Assembly (NCBI GenBank): GCA_003676145.1
Contig: NAUB01000024.1
Location: 336,746-400,745, forward strand
Origin: a gamma proteobacterium symbiont of Stewartia floridana
GTDB lineage: Bacteria; Pseudomonadota; Gammaproteobacteria; Chromatiales; Chromatiaceae
Reading direction: 5' to 3'
DNA: 64,000 nucleotides
This document shows positions 54,477 to 64,000 of this stretch, piece by piece. The notes beneath the pieces are model-generated. The model was not told where the DNA came from and made no database searches. It saw only the letters and a program-made list of their open reading frames with translations. A program made the translations under genes and the position numbers. The number at the start of each line of letters is the position of its first letter. Position 1 is the first letter of the stretch.

Positions 54477-54519
54477 AGTACATAATATGTGTACGATAGT
54501 TCATATTTTATGAACTATC
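54477..54519. promoter_or_regulatory. Operator-like inverted repeats of the MNT/HEPN pair
   Basis: GATAGTTCATA (54495-54505) and TATGAACTATC (54509-54519) are perfect reverse complements around TTT. A second, shorter palindrome, GTACA and TGTAC around seven bases, lies immediately downstream towards the gene (54478-54494). They end about 17 bases from the MNT start. Confidence 0.6.
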
Positions 54520-54558
54520 AACTCAACATCGACCAACCGATTACATCGAAGGAACCCC

Positions 54559-55506
54559 TCACACCAAAAACTCCACCCACAACGGCCGATGATCCGCAAT
54601 ATGATACTTCACTGTCTTATTAAAATAGTCTGGACTGACATTCCAGGCTGCCCTGAAGAACGGATCGCGATCAAAGTCGAACACCCCTGAGTTGCCCTGA
54701 TAGGCGTTGTTCATCGCTCCTGCATGAAAGGCGACCTGATCGTAGTATTTGTCGCCTGCCAGGTTACTGCCCATGGCTGTAGAGTGCTGTGGCAGGATGA
54801 GGCGCTTGGCCTTCAAGGCTTTATAGACTGAGCTTGAGTTGTCTCGAATGGGAAGATTGAGATCGCCCATGACAAGGATGTTCTGCGAATAGGCTCCAGC
54901 GGCTCGGTTGCGTTGGTCAGCCCAACGGGCCAGAGCATAAGCTTCGAGGGCGCGGCGGTCTTCATCGTAATACCTGTGGCTGCCAAAATAGAGGTGAGCA
55001 GAGACAGCCGTGAACTCCAGCCCCCCTGCCTTGAAAGCGACAACGTAAGGGTTACGATCAAAACCTTTATAGGCACCTGAGACACCACGCATGCGGATGA
55101 AGCGATGGTCACTTGGGGGTACAGCGATTTCAGCGGCGAGTTCCAGTCGGGATACTTTTTGGCTGTCGTAGATGAAGCCTGAACGTTCTTCGTTGCCGCC
55201 TATGTCGGAGAGTATGACACGATAACCTGCTGGCAGGTGACCGACCAGTGTGGATAGGTCGGTAAGGTCATCGGCGATCTCCTGGATAGCGATGAGGTCG
55301 AACCAACTGATGATTTCGGCCATCAGTGCCAGGTCGTCATCGGTGCGTTGCTGGACTCCGAAATTGGTCAGATTCCAGGTGGCGGCGAGGAGCCGGTCGG
55401 GGGCTTTGTCCGGGATGCCGCGGTGAGCTTTGTTTCCACGCAGGGCTTGGCGCTCGGTGGTCAGGTCGTAGATGAAATCGGGGCTTTCCTTCTGGTGGGG
55501 GACCAT
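54559..55506 (-). CDS. Endonuclease/exonuclease/phosphatase-family protein
   Basis: 315 residues, with AAGGGAAG as ribosome site. The EEP fold motifs are in order: TWNLTNFG, IAIQEIADD (metal-binding Glu), GFIYDSQKV, FTAVSAHLYFGS, VMGDLNLPI and the final ADHRPLWVEF with the catalytic Asp-His. It could cleave nucleic acids or phosphoesters; no signal peptide is seen, so cytosolic. Function beyond the fold is unknown. It is downstream of, and divergent from, the YgiQ gene. Confidence 0.85.
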   Translation of the reverse strand: MVPHQKESPDFIYDLTTERQALRGNKAHRGIPDKAPDRLLAATWNLTNFGVQQRTDDDLALMAEIISWFDLIAIQEIADDLTDLSTLVGHLPAGYRVILSDIGGNEERSGFIYDSQKVSRLELAAEIAVPPSDHRFIRMRGVSGAYKGFDRNPYVVAFKAGGLEFTAVSAHLYFGSHRYYDEDRRALEAYALARWADQRNRAAGAYSQNILVMGDLNLPIRDNSSSVYKALKAKRLILPQHSTAMGSNLAGDKYYDQVAFHAGAMNNAYQGNSGVFDFDRDPFFRAAWNVSPDYFNKTVKYHIADHRPLWVEFLV

Positions 55507-55779
55507 GCGCTTCCCTTAGGGATCCGTGTTGTATTTTTATCCTGTTCAATTCTCATTTCAGAATAGGTTGCGGCTGTGGGTTAGGCAACTTGATACAGGA
55601 ATAGGATTCCTGTTTTGGTACGACAATGCGCAGTGATAAATGCACAGGGATTGGGAGGGATTTCCAAATCCATGGCGAGGTAAGTTGTGAGCTGCCGTTC
55701 GGACCATTGCCGGCTGCGCAACTGCCATGGGAATGACAACTCTGCCCGACACTCAAAAGCACGATATAATCACTAACCA

Positions 55780-57906
<2,127 letters not shown>

Positions 57907-57975
57907 CTTTTTTATTCCTTTAATTTCAATTAGTTGGGAACATATTCCCGAAGCCTAAAATTACCCATCTCAGGG

Positions 57976-58004
57976 CTTGAAAAAGCACTCAAACAGAACC
58001 ATAT
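57976..58004 (+). promoter_or_regulatory. Sigma-32-type heat-shock promoter
   Basis: CTTGAAA (57976-57982), 14 bases, then AACCATAT (57997-58004) fit the sigma-32 consensus CTTGAAA-N11-16-CCCCATnT, with a perfect upstream element. It lies about 70 bases before the hsp20 start, leaving a leader in which CCTCT (58042-58046) can pair with the ribosome site at 58066-58070. Confidence 0.7.
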
Positions 58005-58076
58005 TCAAAGTAGGGGCGAGTCGTAATTTCGACGCATTTCGCCTCTCTGGAAGCACGTTACGAAAGGAGGTACGTC

Positions 58077-58520
58077 ATGAATATCACACGTTATGACCCC
58101 TGGCGTTCCCTTGAGGACTGGCGCCAGGAAATGGACCGGATGTTCCATCCTCAACTGCATCGGGATGAGGAGACCTCCCACCTGGTAGGCGGTGACTGGG
58201 CACCGGCTGTCGATATCAAGGAAGAGACGGATCGCTTCGTGATCCGTGCCGATATCCCCGGTGTAAAACCGGAAGATATCGAGATCACCATGGAAAATGG
58301 TCTCTTGAGCATTCGCGGCGAACGCCGCTTCGAAGAGACTGAGGAGCGGGATGACTTCAGACGGGTGGAACGCTCCCATGGTGTCTTCTATCGCCGTTTC
58401 TCACTGCCGGAAAACACCGATGCGGAAGCTGTGGAAGCAACCGGTAAAGATGGCGTCATCGAAATCACCATCCCCAAAACGGAAGATAAACAACCGAAAC
58501 GGATCGAGGTGACCCACTAA
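58077..58520 (+). CDS. Hsp20/alpha-crystallin small heat-shock protein
   Basis: 147 residues. A variable N-terminal arm (YDPWRSLEDWRQEMDRMF) is followed by the alpha-crystallin domain (about 42-140: VDIKEETDRFVIRADIPGVK, GKDGVIEITIPK) and a short tail with an I-x-V motif. It holds unfolding proteins in the cytosol. AAGGAGG six bases before ATG is an unusually strong ribosome site, probably masked at low temperature by the leader. Transcription is likely from the sigma-32-type promoter upstream. Confidence 0.95.
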   Translation: MNITRYDPWRSLEDWRQEMDRMFHPQLHRDEETSHLVGGDWAPAVDIKEETDRFVIRADIPGVKPEDIEITMENGLLSIRGERRFEETEERDDFRRVERSHGVFYRRFSLPENTDAEAVEATGKDGVIEITIPKTEDKQPKRIEVTH

Positions 58521-58628
58521 ACGCTGTTGCCGGGGCTCTCTATGAGCCCCGGTTGTTGTGTATATCTTTTGGCCGCTAATGGACGCTAAGCACCGCTAAT
58601 GTTGGCTAATGGTTTTTTAAGAAGATTT

Positions 58629-58792
58629 AGTCCGCAAATGAACGCGAATAAACGCAAATGGATTTTGTGAATCAAGCAGACCTGCAGCGATCCACGCCAT
58701 TTCAACTTATGCCTGGATGGGATTGAATCAACCTGCCAGCCCATAGGACTCTTATCGCGCAATTTGCGTTCATTCGCGTTCATTTGCGGACT
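58629..58792. repeat. Dispersed paired inverted repeat, copy B
   Basis: The left arm starts at 58629 with AGTCCGCAAATGAACGCG and the right arm (58761-58792) ends GCGTTCATTTGCGGACT. TTAAGAA and TTCTTAA extend the symmetry outward. An additional degenerate arm-like tract (GCTAATGGACGCTAAG and repeats, 58572-58611) lies just before. Nothing else is seen in the 343-base gap. Confidence 0.8.
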
Positions 58793-58863
58793 GATTTCTT
58801 AAACAAACTCGAACAGGCTCCAGGCGCTGGCTTGGAACAGATTAGGCAAGCAGGAATCGATGC

Positions 58864-59472
58864 TCAGAAACGAAAGATCAGACCCAGGTTGGTCTCGAAC
58901 TGGGGGAAGGCATCGCCACTGATCTGCAGTTCGCAGCCACTATCACAGAACAGACTGCTGTTGGAGTTGACCAGGGTGCTGTAACCGCGCATCTCGAAAC
59001 GAATCCCCAGACGTTCGGTGGGGTACCACTTGAGACCACCGCCAACACTCAGAGAGAAGCGGGTCTTGTTCTCATAGCCCGCCTGGGTGGGATGCAGGTA
59101 GGTCATTCCCAGGCCACCGGAGAAGTATGGGGTGAAGCGATCCTGGTAGACATCCACAGTGCCACCCATGTGGAAGTAGTGCACATCCAGGTCGAAGGCA
59201 TTGTTCGGGTCGGTGGTGTCTGCCAGGGAGGTATCCTGATGGCTGTAGAGAAACTCGTAGCGGGTTGTTTCAGATGCCGGCTGGCTTAAGGTGAAGCCCC
59301 AATCCGATGCCTCTTCGAAATCCCAACGGCGGTCGTTCCGCTCATCATCCAGGGTACCGCCAAAGCGATAACCGACGAAGGGGGTGAACTCCAGCTCACC
59401 CTCTGCCGCCAGACTGGAAGTGCTACCGAAAACCAGTAGCCAGATTGTCAGAATTTGTGGTCCGCGCATCAT
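58864..59472 (-). CDS. Small outer-membrane beta-barrel protein
   Basis: About 202 residues. A signal peptide (MMRGPQILTIWLLVFGSTSSLAA) is followed by alternating strands (FTPFVGYRFGGTL, YFSGGLGMTYLHP, FSLSVGGGLKWYPTERLGIRFEMRG) and a terminal phenylalanine (LGLIFRF), the export signal of barrel proteins. Eight strands are likely. Two cysteines (CDSGC) sit in a surface-type loop. Starts at 59472 and 59469 are both ATG, and an in-frame GTG lies at 59490. Role unknown. Confidence 0.82.
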   Translation of the reverse strand: MMRGPQILTIWLLVFGSTSSLAAEGELEFTPFVGYRFGGTLDDERNDRRWDFEEASDWGFTLSQPASETTRYEFLYSHQDTSLADTTDPNNAFDLDVHYFHMGGTVDVYQDRFTPYFSGGLGMTYLHPTQAGYENKTRFSLSVGGGLKWYPTERLGIRFEMRGYSTLVNSNSSLFCDSGCELQISGDAFPQFETNLGLIFRF

Positions 59473-59547
59473 GTCGTACAAATGAAACACCTTGTTAGAC
59501 TAATTATCGTCCAAAATGCTCACAAATTAATGGTAACAATTCACAAC

Positions 59548-60390
59548 TTAGGCGCGAGACAACTCAAGTGCTTGATTATATAGTTTATTTTTCTTTATAC
59601 CAGTGATGCTTGAAGCCAGGGAAACCGCCTGTTTGAGGGGTAGTTCCGCCAGGAGTGTGATCAGCATCTGCTCCACATCCACTTCCACGCGTGACTGGGA
59701 TACAACAGTCGAGCCCTCGATCAGCACGACAAACTCACCTTTCCGCTGATCCTCCTCTTGCTGCAAAGTTTGCAGTAGAGATTCAAGATTTCCCCTGAGG
59801 AAGGTCTCATAGGTCTTTGTCATCTCTCGAGCAATCACAGCCTCCCGTTCGCCGCCAAACACGGCACTCATATCCTCCAGGCTCTCCACCACCCGGTGGC
59901 TTGCCTCATATAAGACCAGCGTTGCCCGCTCAGCAGCAAGCTCCTGCAACCACTTCTTCCGCTGGGAGCGACTGCGCGGTGGGAAACCGGCAAACAGAAA
60001 CCGATCGGTGGGCAGACCGGCGGCCGACAGGGCGCAGGCCAGGGCGCTGGCGCCAGGAATCGGTACGATCTGCCCCCCCGCTGCGGCATAGCCCCTGACC
60101 AGGGGAAATCCGGGATCGCTGATCAGTGGCGTGCCGGCATCCGAGACCAAGGCAATTGAGGCTCCCTCATTCAGCTCAGCCAGCAGGGAGTCCATTTTTG
60201 CCCGTTCGTTGAACTGGTGCAGCGATCGCATCGGGGTATCGATGGCATAATGGCGCAACAGAGGGCGGGTGTGCCTGGTATCCTCAGCGGCGATGAAATC
60301 GACCTGTTTGAGTATTTCGACCGCTCTGGGGGTCAGATCATCAAGATTGCCGATTGGTGTTGCGACAACGTAAAGTACGCCCTTAGACAC
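59548..60390 (-). CDS. rsmI: 16S rRNA 2'-O-methyltransferase RsmI
   Basis: 280 residues with GTG start. It methylates the ribose of C1402 in 16S rRNA using S-adenosylmethionine. The family motifs are all present: VVATPIGNLDDLTPRA, EDTRHTRPLL, LVSDAGTPLISDPGF and PGASALACALSAAGLP. It is divergent from lpoA, as in Escherichia coli and relatives. Confidence 0.96.
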   Translation of the reverse strand: MSKGVLYVVATPIGNLDDLTPRAVEILKQVDFIAAEDTRHTRPLLRHYAIDTPMRSLHQFNERAKMDSLLAELNEGASIALVSDAGTPLISDPGFPLVRGYAAAGGQIVPIPGASALACALSAAGLPTDRFLFAGFPPRSRSQRKKWLQELAAERATLVLYEASHRVVESLEDMSAVFGGEREAVIAREMTKTYETFLRGNLESLLQTLQQEEDQRKGEFVVLIEGSTVVSQSRVEVDVEQMLITLLAELPLKQAVSLASSITGIKKNKLYNQALELSRA

Positions 60391-60407
60391 AGAGTTTCCC
60401 GTTTCAC

Positions 60408-60428
60408 AGACACTGTTAGGCAGTGTCT
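60408..60428. other. Perfect 8-bp inverted repeat between rsmI and lpoA
   Basis: AGACACTG and CAGTGTCT flank a TTAGG loop in the 173-base divergent promoter region, 18 bases upstream of the rsmI start. It could be an operator or an rsmI leader hairpin. Confidence 0.45.
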
Positions 60429-60563
60429 AATGTAAGTTACTGATTTTGATAATTAATCCTGACAGTTAAGCGCTGTTCGGATCAACACCATTGTTGAAGC
60501 CCAGTTGGCAATCGATTATGTTGCCGGGTTGATTATACTGGATCCCGCTACAGATACTGAGTT

Positions 60564-62585
60564 ATGCACATCATCCGCCATTTTGCCCTGTTATTGATCT
60601 TTGTCCTGTTGTTTCAGCAGGGTTGTACCACGGTCACCAAAGAGCCCCTGCCCGCTCAACAGATGTCTCCGGAACTCAGACTGCAGGTCACCGCTCTGCT
60701 TGAGGATGAGGATTACGCAACGGCAGCGATGATTGTTGAGAGCTATGCCATGGAGTCTCAACCCCCGTTTCGCGACCAACTGCTGCTGGAGGCGGTGGAA
60801 TATTGGCTGAAAGCGGGTGAGCAGGAGCGTAGCCTGGCATTGGTGAAGCTGATCCGTCCATCTGAGACCGATGAGGACTTCAACCTGAAACTGCGGATGC
60901 TGAAAACCGAACTGGCGGTGTTGCAGGGCGACATCGACCAGGCCCTGGATCTGATGCAGCCGGAACCGGGACCGGACGCGCCCATTGAATTGCGCCAGCA
61001 CTATCACCGCAACATGGCGGAGATCTTCCGTCTCTCAGGCAACCTGCTGGAGAGCGCCCGGGAACTCGATGTACTCGATCCGCTGATGGAGGCAGATGAG
61101 GATCAGCGTCTGGCGATCCAGGAGCTGCTGGTGCAGACCCTGACCACCATGACCGATACCGCCTTGACCCTGCTACAGCCGCAACCCCCCTCGACCCTGA
61201 TCGGCTGGATGGAATTGGCAAAAGTCATCAAATCCCAGACCGCGGATCCGGAGGAGCTGAGCAACAGCCTGGCGGAGTGGCGGCAGCGCTTCCCTGACCA
61301 CCCGGCGATGCAGACCCTGATGGCGGGCCTGCTTGAACTGCAGGGGCTCAGCCCCGATGACCACATTGCCATCATGCTGCCACGCAGCGGACCCTATGCG
61401 AAAGTCGCGGCGGCGGTCAGGGATGGACTGATGGCGGCCTGGTATCAGCAGCCTCCCCAATATCGTCCCAAACTGCAGTTTTACGACAGCAGCGAGCTTC
61501 AGAGCACCCTGACCATCTATCAGCAGGCTGTGCTGAATGGCGCACAGATGATCGTCGGCCCGTTGAACAAGGACTCGGTGAAGATGATCTCCAATCTGGA
61601 GTTACTGGATATCCCGGTGCTGGCGCTCAACCAGGTGGAGGACGAGCTCTATGAGACCAACCCCAACCTGTTCCAGTTCGGCCTGGCGCCGGAGGATGAG
61701 GCGGAACAGGTCGCCGAGCGTGCCTGGCTGGAAGGCCATAGAACGGCCCTGTTACTGACCCCCCAGGGTAATTGGGGAGACCGTCTGGCCAACAGCTTCC
61801 GCAATCGTTGGCTGACTCTGGGTGGTGAAATCATGGAGAGCCAGACCTATCTGCCCAAGGAGAACGATTTCTCGGTACCGATCCGAATGCTGCTGAATAT
61901 CAATGAGAGCGAGGCTCGGATACGCTCACTGACCCGATTGATGGGGCAAAAATTTGAATCTGAACCACGCACACGTCAGGACGCGGATTTCATTTTTCTT
62001 GCGGCCCGCCCACAAAAGGCGAGACAGATCCGCCCGCAACTGAAGTTTTTCCGTGCCGGCAACCTGCCGATTCTCTCCACTTCCCACATCTACTCGGGGA
62101 TCGAACAGGCCGAGCTGGACCGGGACCTGGGCAAGATCAGTTTTGTCGACACTCCCTGGCTGCTTGAAGACAATCACGGTGGCGCTCTGTCGCGCAAAAG
62201 TCTCGAGCGGTTCATGCCCGGGGTGAAAGGTCGCTATGCGAGACTCTATGCCATGGGGATCGACAGCTACAATCTGCTCTCACAACTACAGGCCATGCAG
62301 GAGCAGCCGGGCAGACTCTACAACGGCAAGAGCGGCACCATCTATCTGGATGCGCAGAACCGCATGCACCGCCTATTGGCCTGGGCCGATATGGAGAAAG
62401 GCAAGGCGAGTATCATCGGTTATGCACCACGTATCGAGATGCCGCACAACAGTCAATCCATCGATGACATCAACAGCATCGATGAGCTGCACTTAGACCA
62501 GCAAGCGGATCGTCCCGAAGCAATCGAGTCGGGTCTGCCCCCGGTGTCGGATCACGATCTCTCCGAGCCCGCCAGCCAGCGATGA
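60564..62585 (+). CDS. lpoA: Penicillin-binding protein activator LpoA
   Basis: 673 residues. A lipoprotein-like N-terminus has Cys21 after LFQQG, an imperfect lipobox. The first half is TPR-like helical (about 30-260); the second is a periplasmic-binding-protein-like domain (HIAIMLPRSGPYAKVAAAVR, MIVGPLNKDSV). LpoA stimulates PBP1a from the outer membrane. A polar C-terminal tail is added. Its stop overlaps the yraN start by four bases. Confidence 0.93.
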   Translation: MHIIRHFALLLIFVLLFQQGCTTVTKEPLPAQQMSPELRLQVTALLEDEDYATAAMIVESYAMESQPPFRDQLLLEAVEYWLKAGEQERSLALVKLIRPSETDEDFNLKLRMLKTELAVLQGDIDQALDLMQPEPGPDAPIELRQHYHRNMAEIFRLSGNLLESARELDVLDPLMEADEDQRLAIQELLVQTLTTMTDTALTLLQPQPPSTLIGWMELAKVIKSQTADPEELSNSLAEWRQRFPDHPAMQTLMAGLLELQGLSPDDHIAIMLPRSGPYAKVAAAVRDGLMAAWYQQPPQYRPKLQFYDSSELQSTLTIYQQAVLNGAQMIVGPLNKDSVKMISNLELLDIPVLALNQVEDELYETNPNLFQFGLAPEDEAEQVAERAWLEGHRTALLLTPQGNWGDRLANSFRNRWLTLGGEIMESQTYLPKENDFSVPIRMLLNINESEARIRSLTRLMGQKFESEPRTRQDADFIFLAARPQKARQIRPQLKFFRAGNLPILSTSHIYSGIEQAELDRDLGKISFVDTPWLLEDNHGGALSRKSLERFMPGVKGRYARLYAMGIDSYNLLSQLQAMQEQPGRLYNGKSGTIYLDAQNRMHRLLAWADMEKGKASIIGYAPRIEMPHNSQSIDDINSIDELHLDQQADRPEAIESGLPPVSDHDLSEPASQR

Positions 62586-62938
62586 AAGCCGACCATCTGC
62601 AGCAGGGAGAAGCCGCAGAGCAGCTGGCCGTTGACTACCTGAGTCGTCGCGGACTCAAACTGGTCACCCGCAACTTTCGCTGTAAAGTGGGAGAGATCGA
62701 TCTGGTCATGCGTGAAAAGCGCACCCTGGTATTCGTTGAGGTGCGCTATCGCCAATCCGATGACTACGGTTCCGCCTTGGAGAGCATCACCCCAAGCAAA
62801 CAACGTAAGCTGCTGGCCGCCGCCAATCTCTACCTGCAAAAGAACCGGATCGATCAGGCCTGCCGGTTCGATGTGGTGGCAATAAACGGTTCCGCGAACA
62901 AGCGCACAACCTGGATCAAGGATGCCATTCAGAGTTAG
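62582..62938 (+). CDS. yraN: UPF0102 protein YraN
   Basis: 118 residues with the nuclease-like fold of the family: LQQGEAAEQLAVDYLSRRGL, then GEIDLVMREKRTLVFVEVR, in which the spaced Glu/Asp/Glu residues form the putative active site. Function is unknown, possibly DNA processing. Position between lpoA and diaA is conserved in gammaproteobacteria. Confidence 0.95.
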   Translation: MKADHLQQGEAAEQLAVDYLSRRGLKLVTRNFRCKVGEIDLVMREKRTLVFVEVRYRQSDDYGSALESITPSKQRKLLAAANLYLQKNRIDQACRFDVVAINGSANKRTTWIKDAIQS

Positions 62939-62981
62939 GCAGTGCTGTTGCCATCTGGCTGATTGTTCCTTTTAAGAATTT

Positions 62982-63154
62982 AGTCCGCAAATGAACGCGA
63001 AAAACGCAAATAGTCTGTTTTTTTCGATAAATTTAGTTTCAGAGCTTCAAGTGGCAATATCGGAATTTGTTATTGTGACAAGGCCGAATGGAGTCACTCA
63101 GAATTGCCCAGCAATTTACAAACCATTTGCGTTCATTCGCGTTCATTTGCGGAC
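62982..63154. repeat. Dispersed paired inverted repeat, copy C
   Basis: The left arm (62982-63011) starts AGTCCGCAAATGAACGCG and the right arm (63123-63154) ends GCGTTCATTTGCGGAC. As in copy B, TTAAGAA precedes the left arm. The central 110 bp is unlike that of copies A and B. The element occupies most of the 323-base gap. Confidence 0.8.
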
Positions 63155-63210
63155 CGATTCTTCTTCTGACATACACGGAATTGGATGATGCCGGAGTGAG
63201 GAATTTATGA

Positions 63211-63849
<639 letters not shown>

Positions 63850-63902
63850 TGGTGCCGCCTATCCGTTCTCAATCCGACCTAACGAGCAAAATACAGGCAA
63901 TC

Positions 63903-63931
63903 AGGGCCTGTTAACACTAATCCAATTGGCC
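63903..63931 (-). repeat. GTGTTAACAGG element, copy 3
   Basis: On the minus strand this reads GGCC, AATTGGATTA, GTGTTAACAGGCCCT and matches 22687-22715 with three differences. A short GCGCC/GGCGC hairpin follows near 63951-63966. The rest of the end of the window shows no gene. Confidence 0.65.
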
Positions 63932-64000
63932 CTGTTGTGCCTGAAAAAGCGCCAATCAAGGCGCGAGGAGAGAGGTTTGGTGATTCCAAATGAACGACGA

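Overview
The window looks like chromosomal DNA of a gammaproteobacterium close to the Chromatiales / sulfur-oxidising symbiont group (Sedimenticola or Thiodiazotropha-like). This is an inference from gene content and order: a his-tat supercluster, a decaheme cytochrome, a DsrE-like protein, lpoA-yraN-diaA synteny, and GacA/Rsm-type small RNAs. I recognised no tRNA, rRNA, prophage, intact insertion sequence or CRISPR array.

Layout. 1-7.3 kb: a secreted DsrE-like protein, a decaheme cytochrome c with two PKD domains, 1 kb of non-coding DNA with an FNR-like site and a 22-bp palindrome, a nucleotide-transporter-like membrane protein and a Tat-exported aldo/keto reductase. 7.4-13.1 kb: a tightly coupled minus-strand operon (TolC-like protein fused to a glycosidase-like domain, HlyD-like adaptor, TackOD1 zinc protein with a degenerate GGDEF domain, processive GT2 glycosyltransferase). 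I read this as an uncharacterised c-di-GMP-controlled exopolysaccharide synthesis and export machine. 13.4-18.3 kb: an RND pump with its adaptor and a TetR repressor, with two matched pairs of operator palindromes. 18.5-22.7 kb: rhodanese, DUF3754 protein, LysR and a divergent MFS transporter. 23-28.2 kb: TonB receptor, YfiR and a hybrid histidine kinase, a YfiBNR-like module in which the output is a kinase. 28.3-32.1 kb: small secreted proteins and two regulators. 32.1-37.6 kb: hisBHAFIE-tatABC. 37.7-40.2 kb: metallo-hydrolase, dtd and proline iminopeptidase.

40.2-41.5 kb holds the most striking non-coding structure. Four tandem units each carry two GacA-like sites at fixed distances upstream, a stem-closed RNA of about 120 nt with several GGA motifs, and a terminator whose loop also shows GGA. 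I interpret them as Rsm/Csr small RNAs that titrate CsrA. 41.5-43.3 kb: typA. 44-51.5 kb: a complete MoxR/Bat operon whose BatD gene appears to start at an ATC codon. 51.7-55.5 kb: a VOC-CBS fusion, a DUF4345 protein, a winged-helix nucleotidyltransferase/HEPN pair and an endonuclease/exonuclease/phosphatase protein. 55.8-64 kb: YgiQ, a heat-shock Hsp20 gene with a sigma-32-type promoter, an outer-membrane barrel, rsmI, lpoA-yraN-diaA.

Two dispersed repeat families run through the intergenic DNA: a paired inverted repeat of about 100-180 bp (copies near 1.0, 28.2, 58.6 and 63.0 kb) and a short element containing GTGTTAACAGG (16.5, 22.7 and 63.9 kb). Functionally, the polysaccharide operon, the YfiR module and the Rsm RNA array all point to control of the switch between attached and free-living states, although the sequence alone does not prove a link between them.
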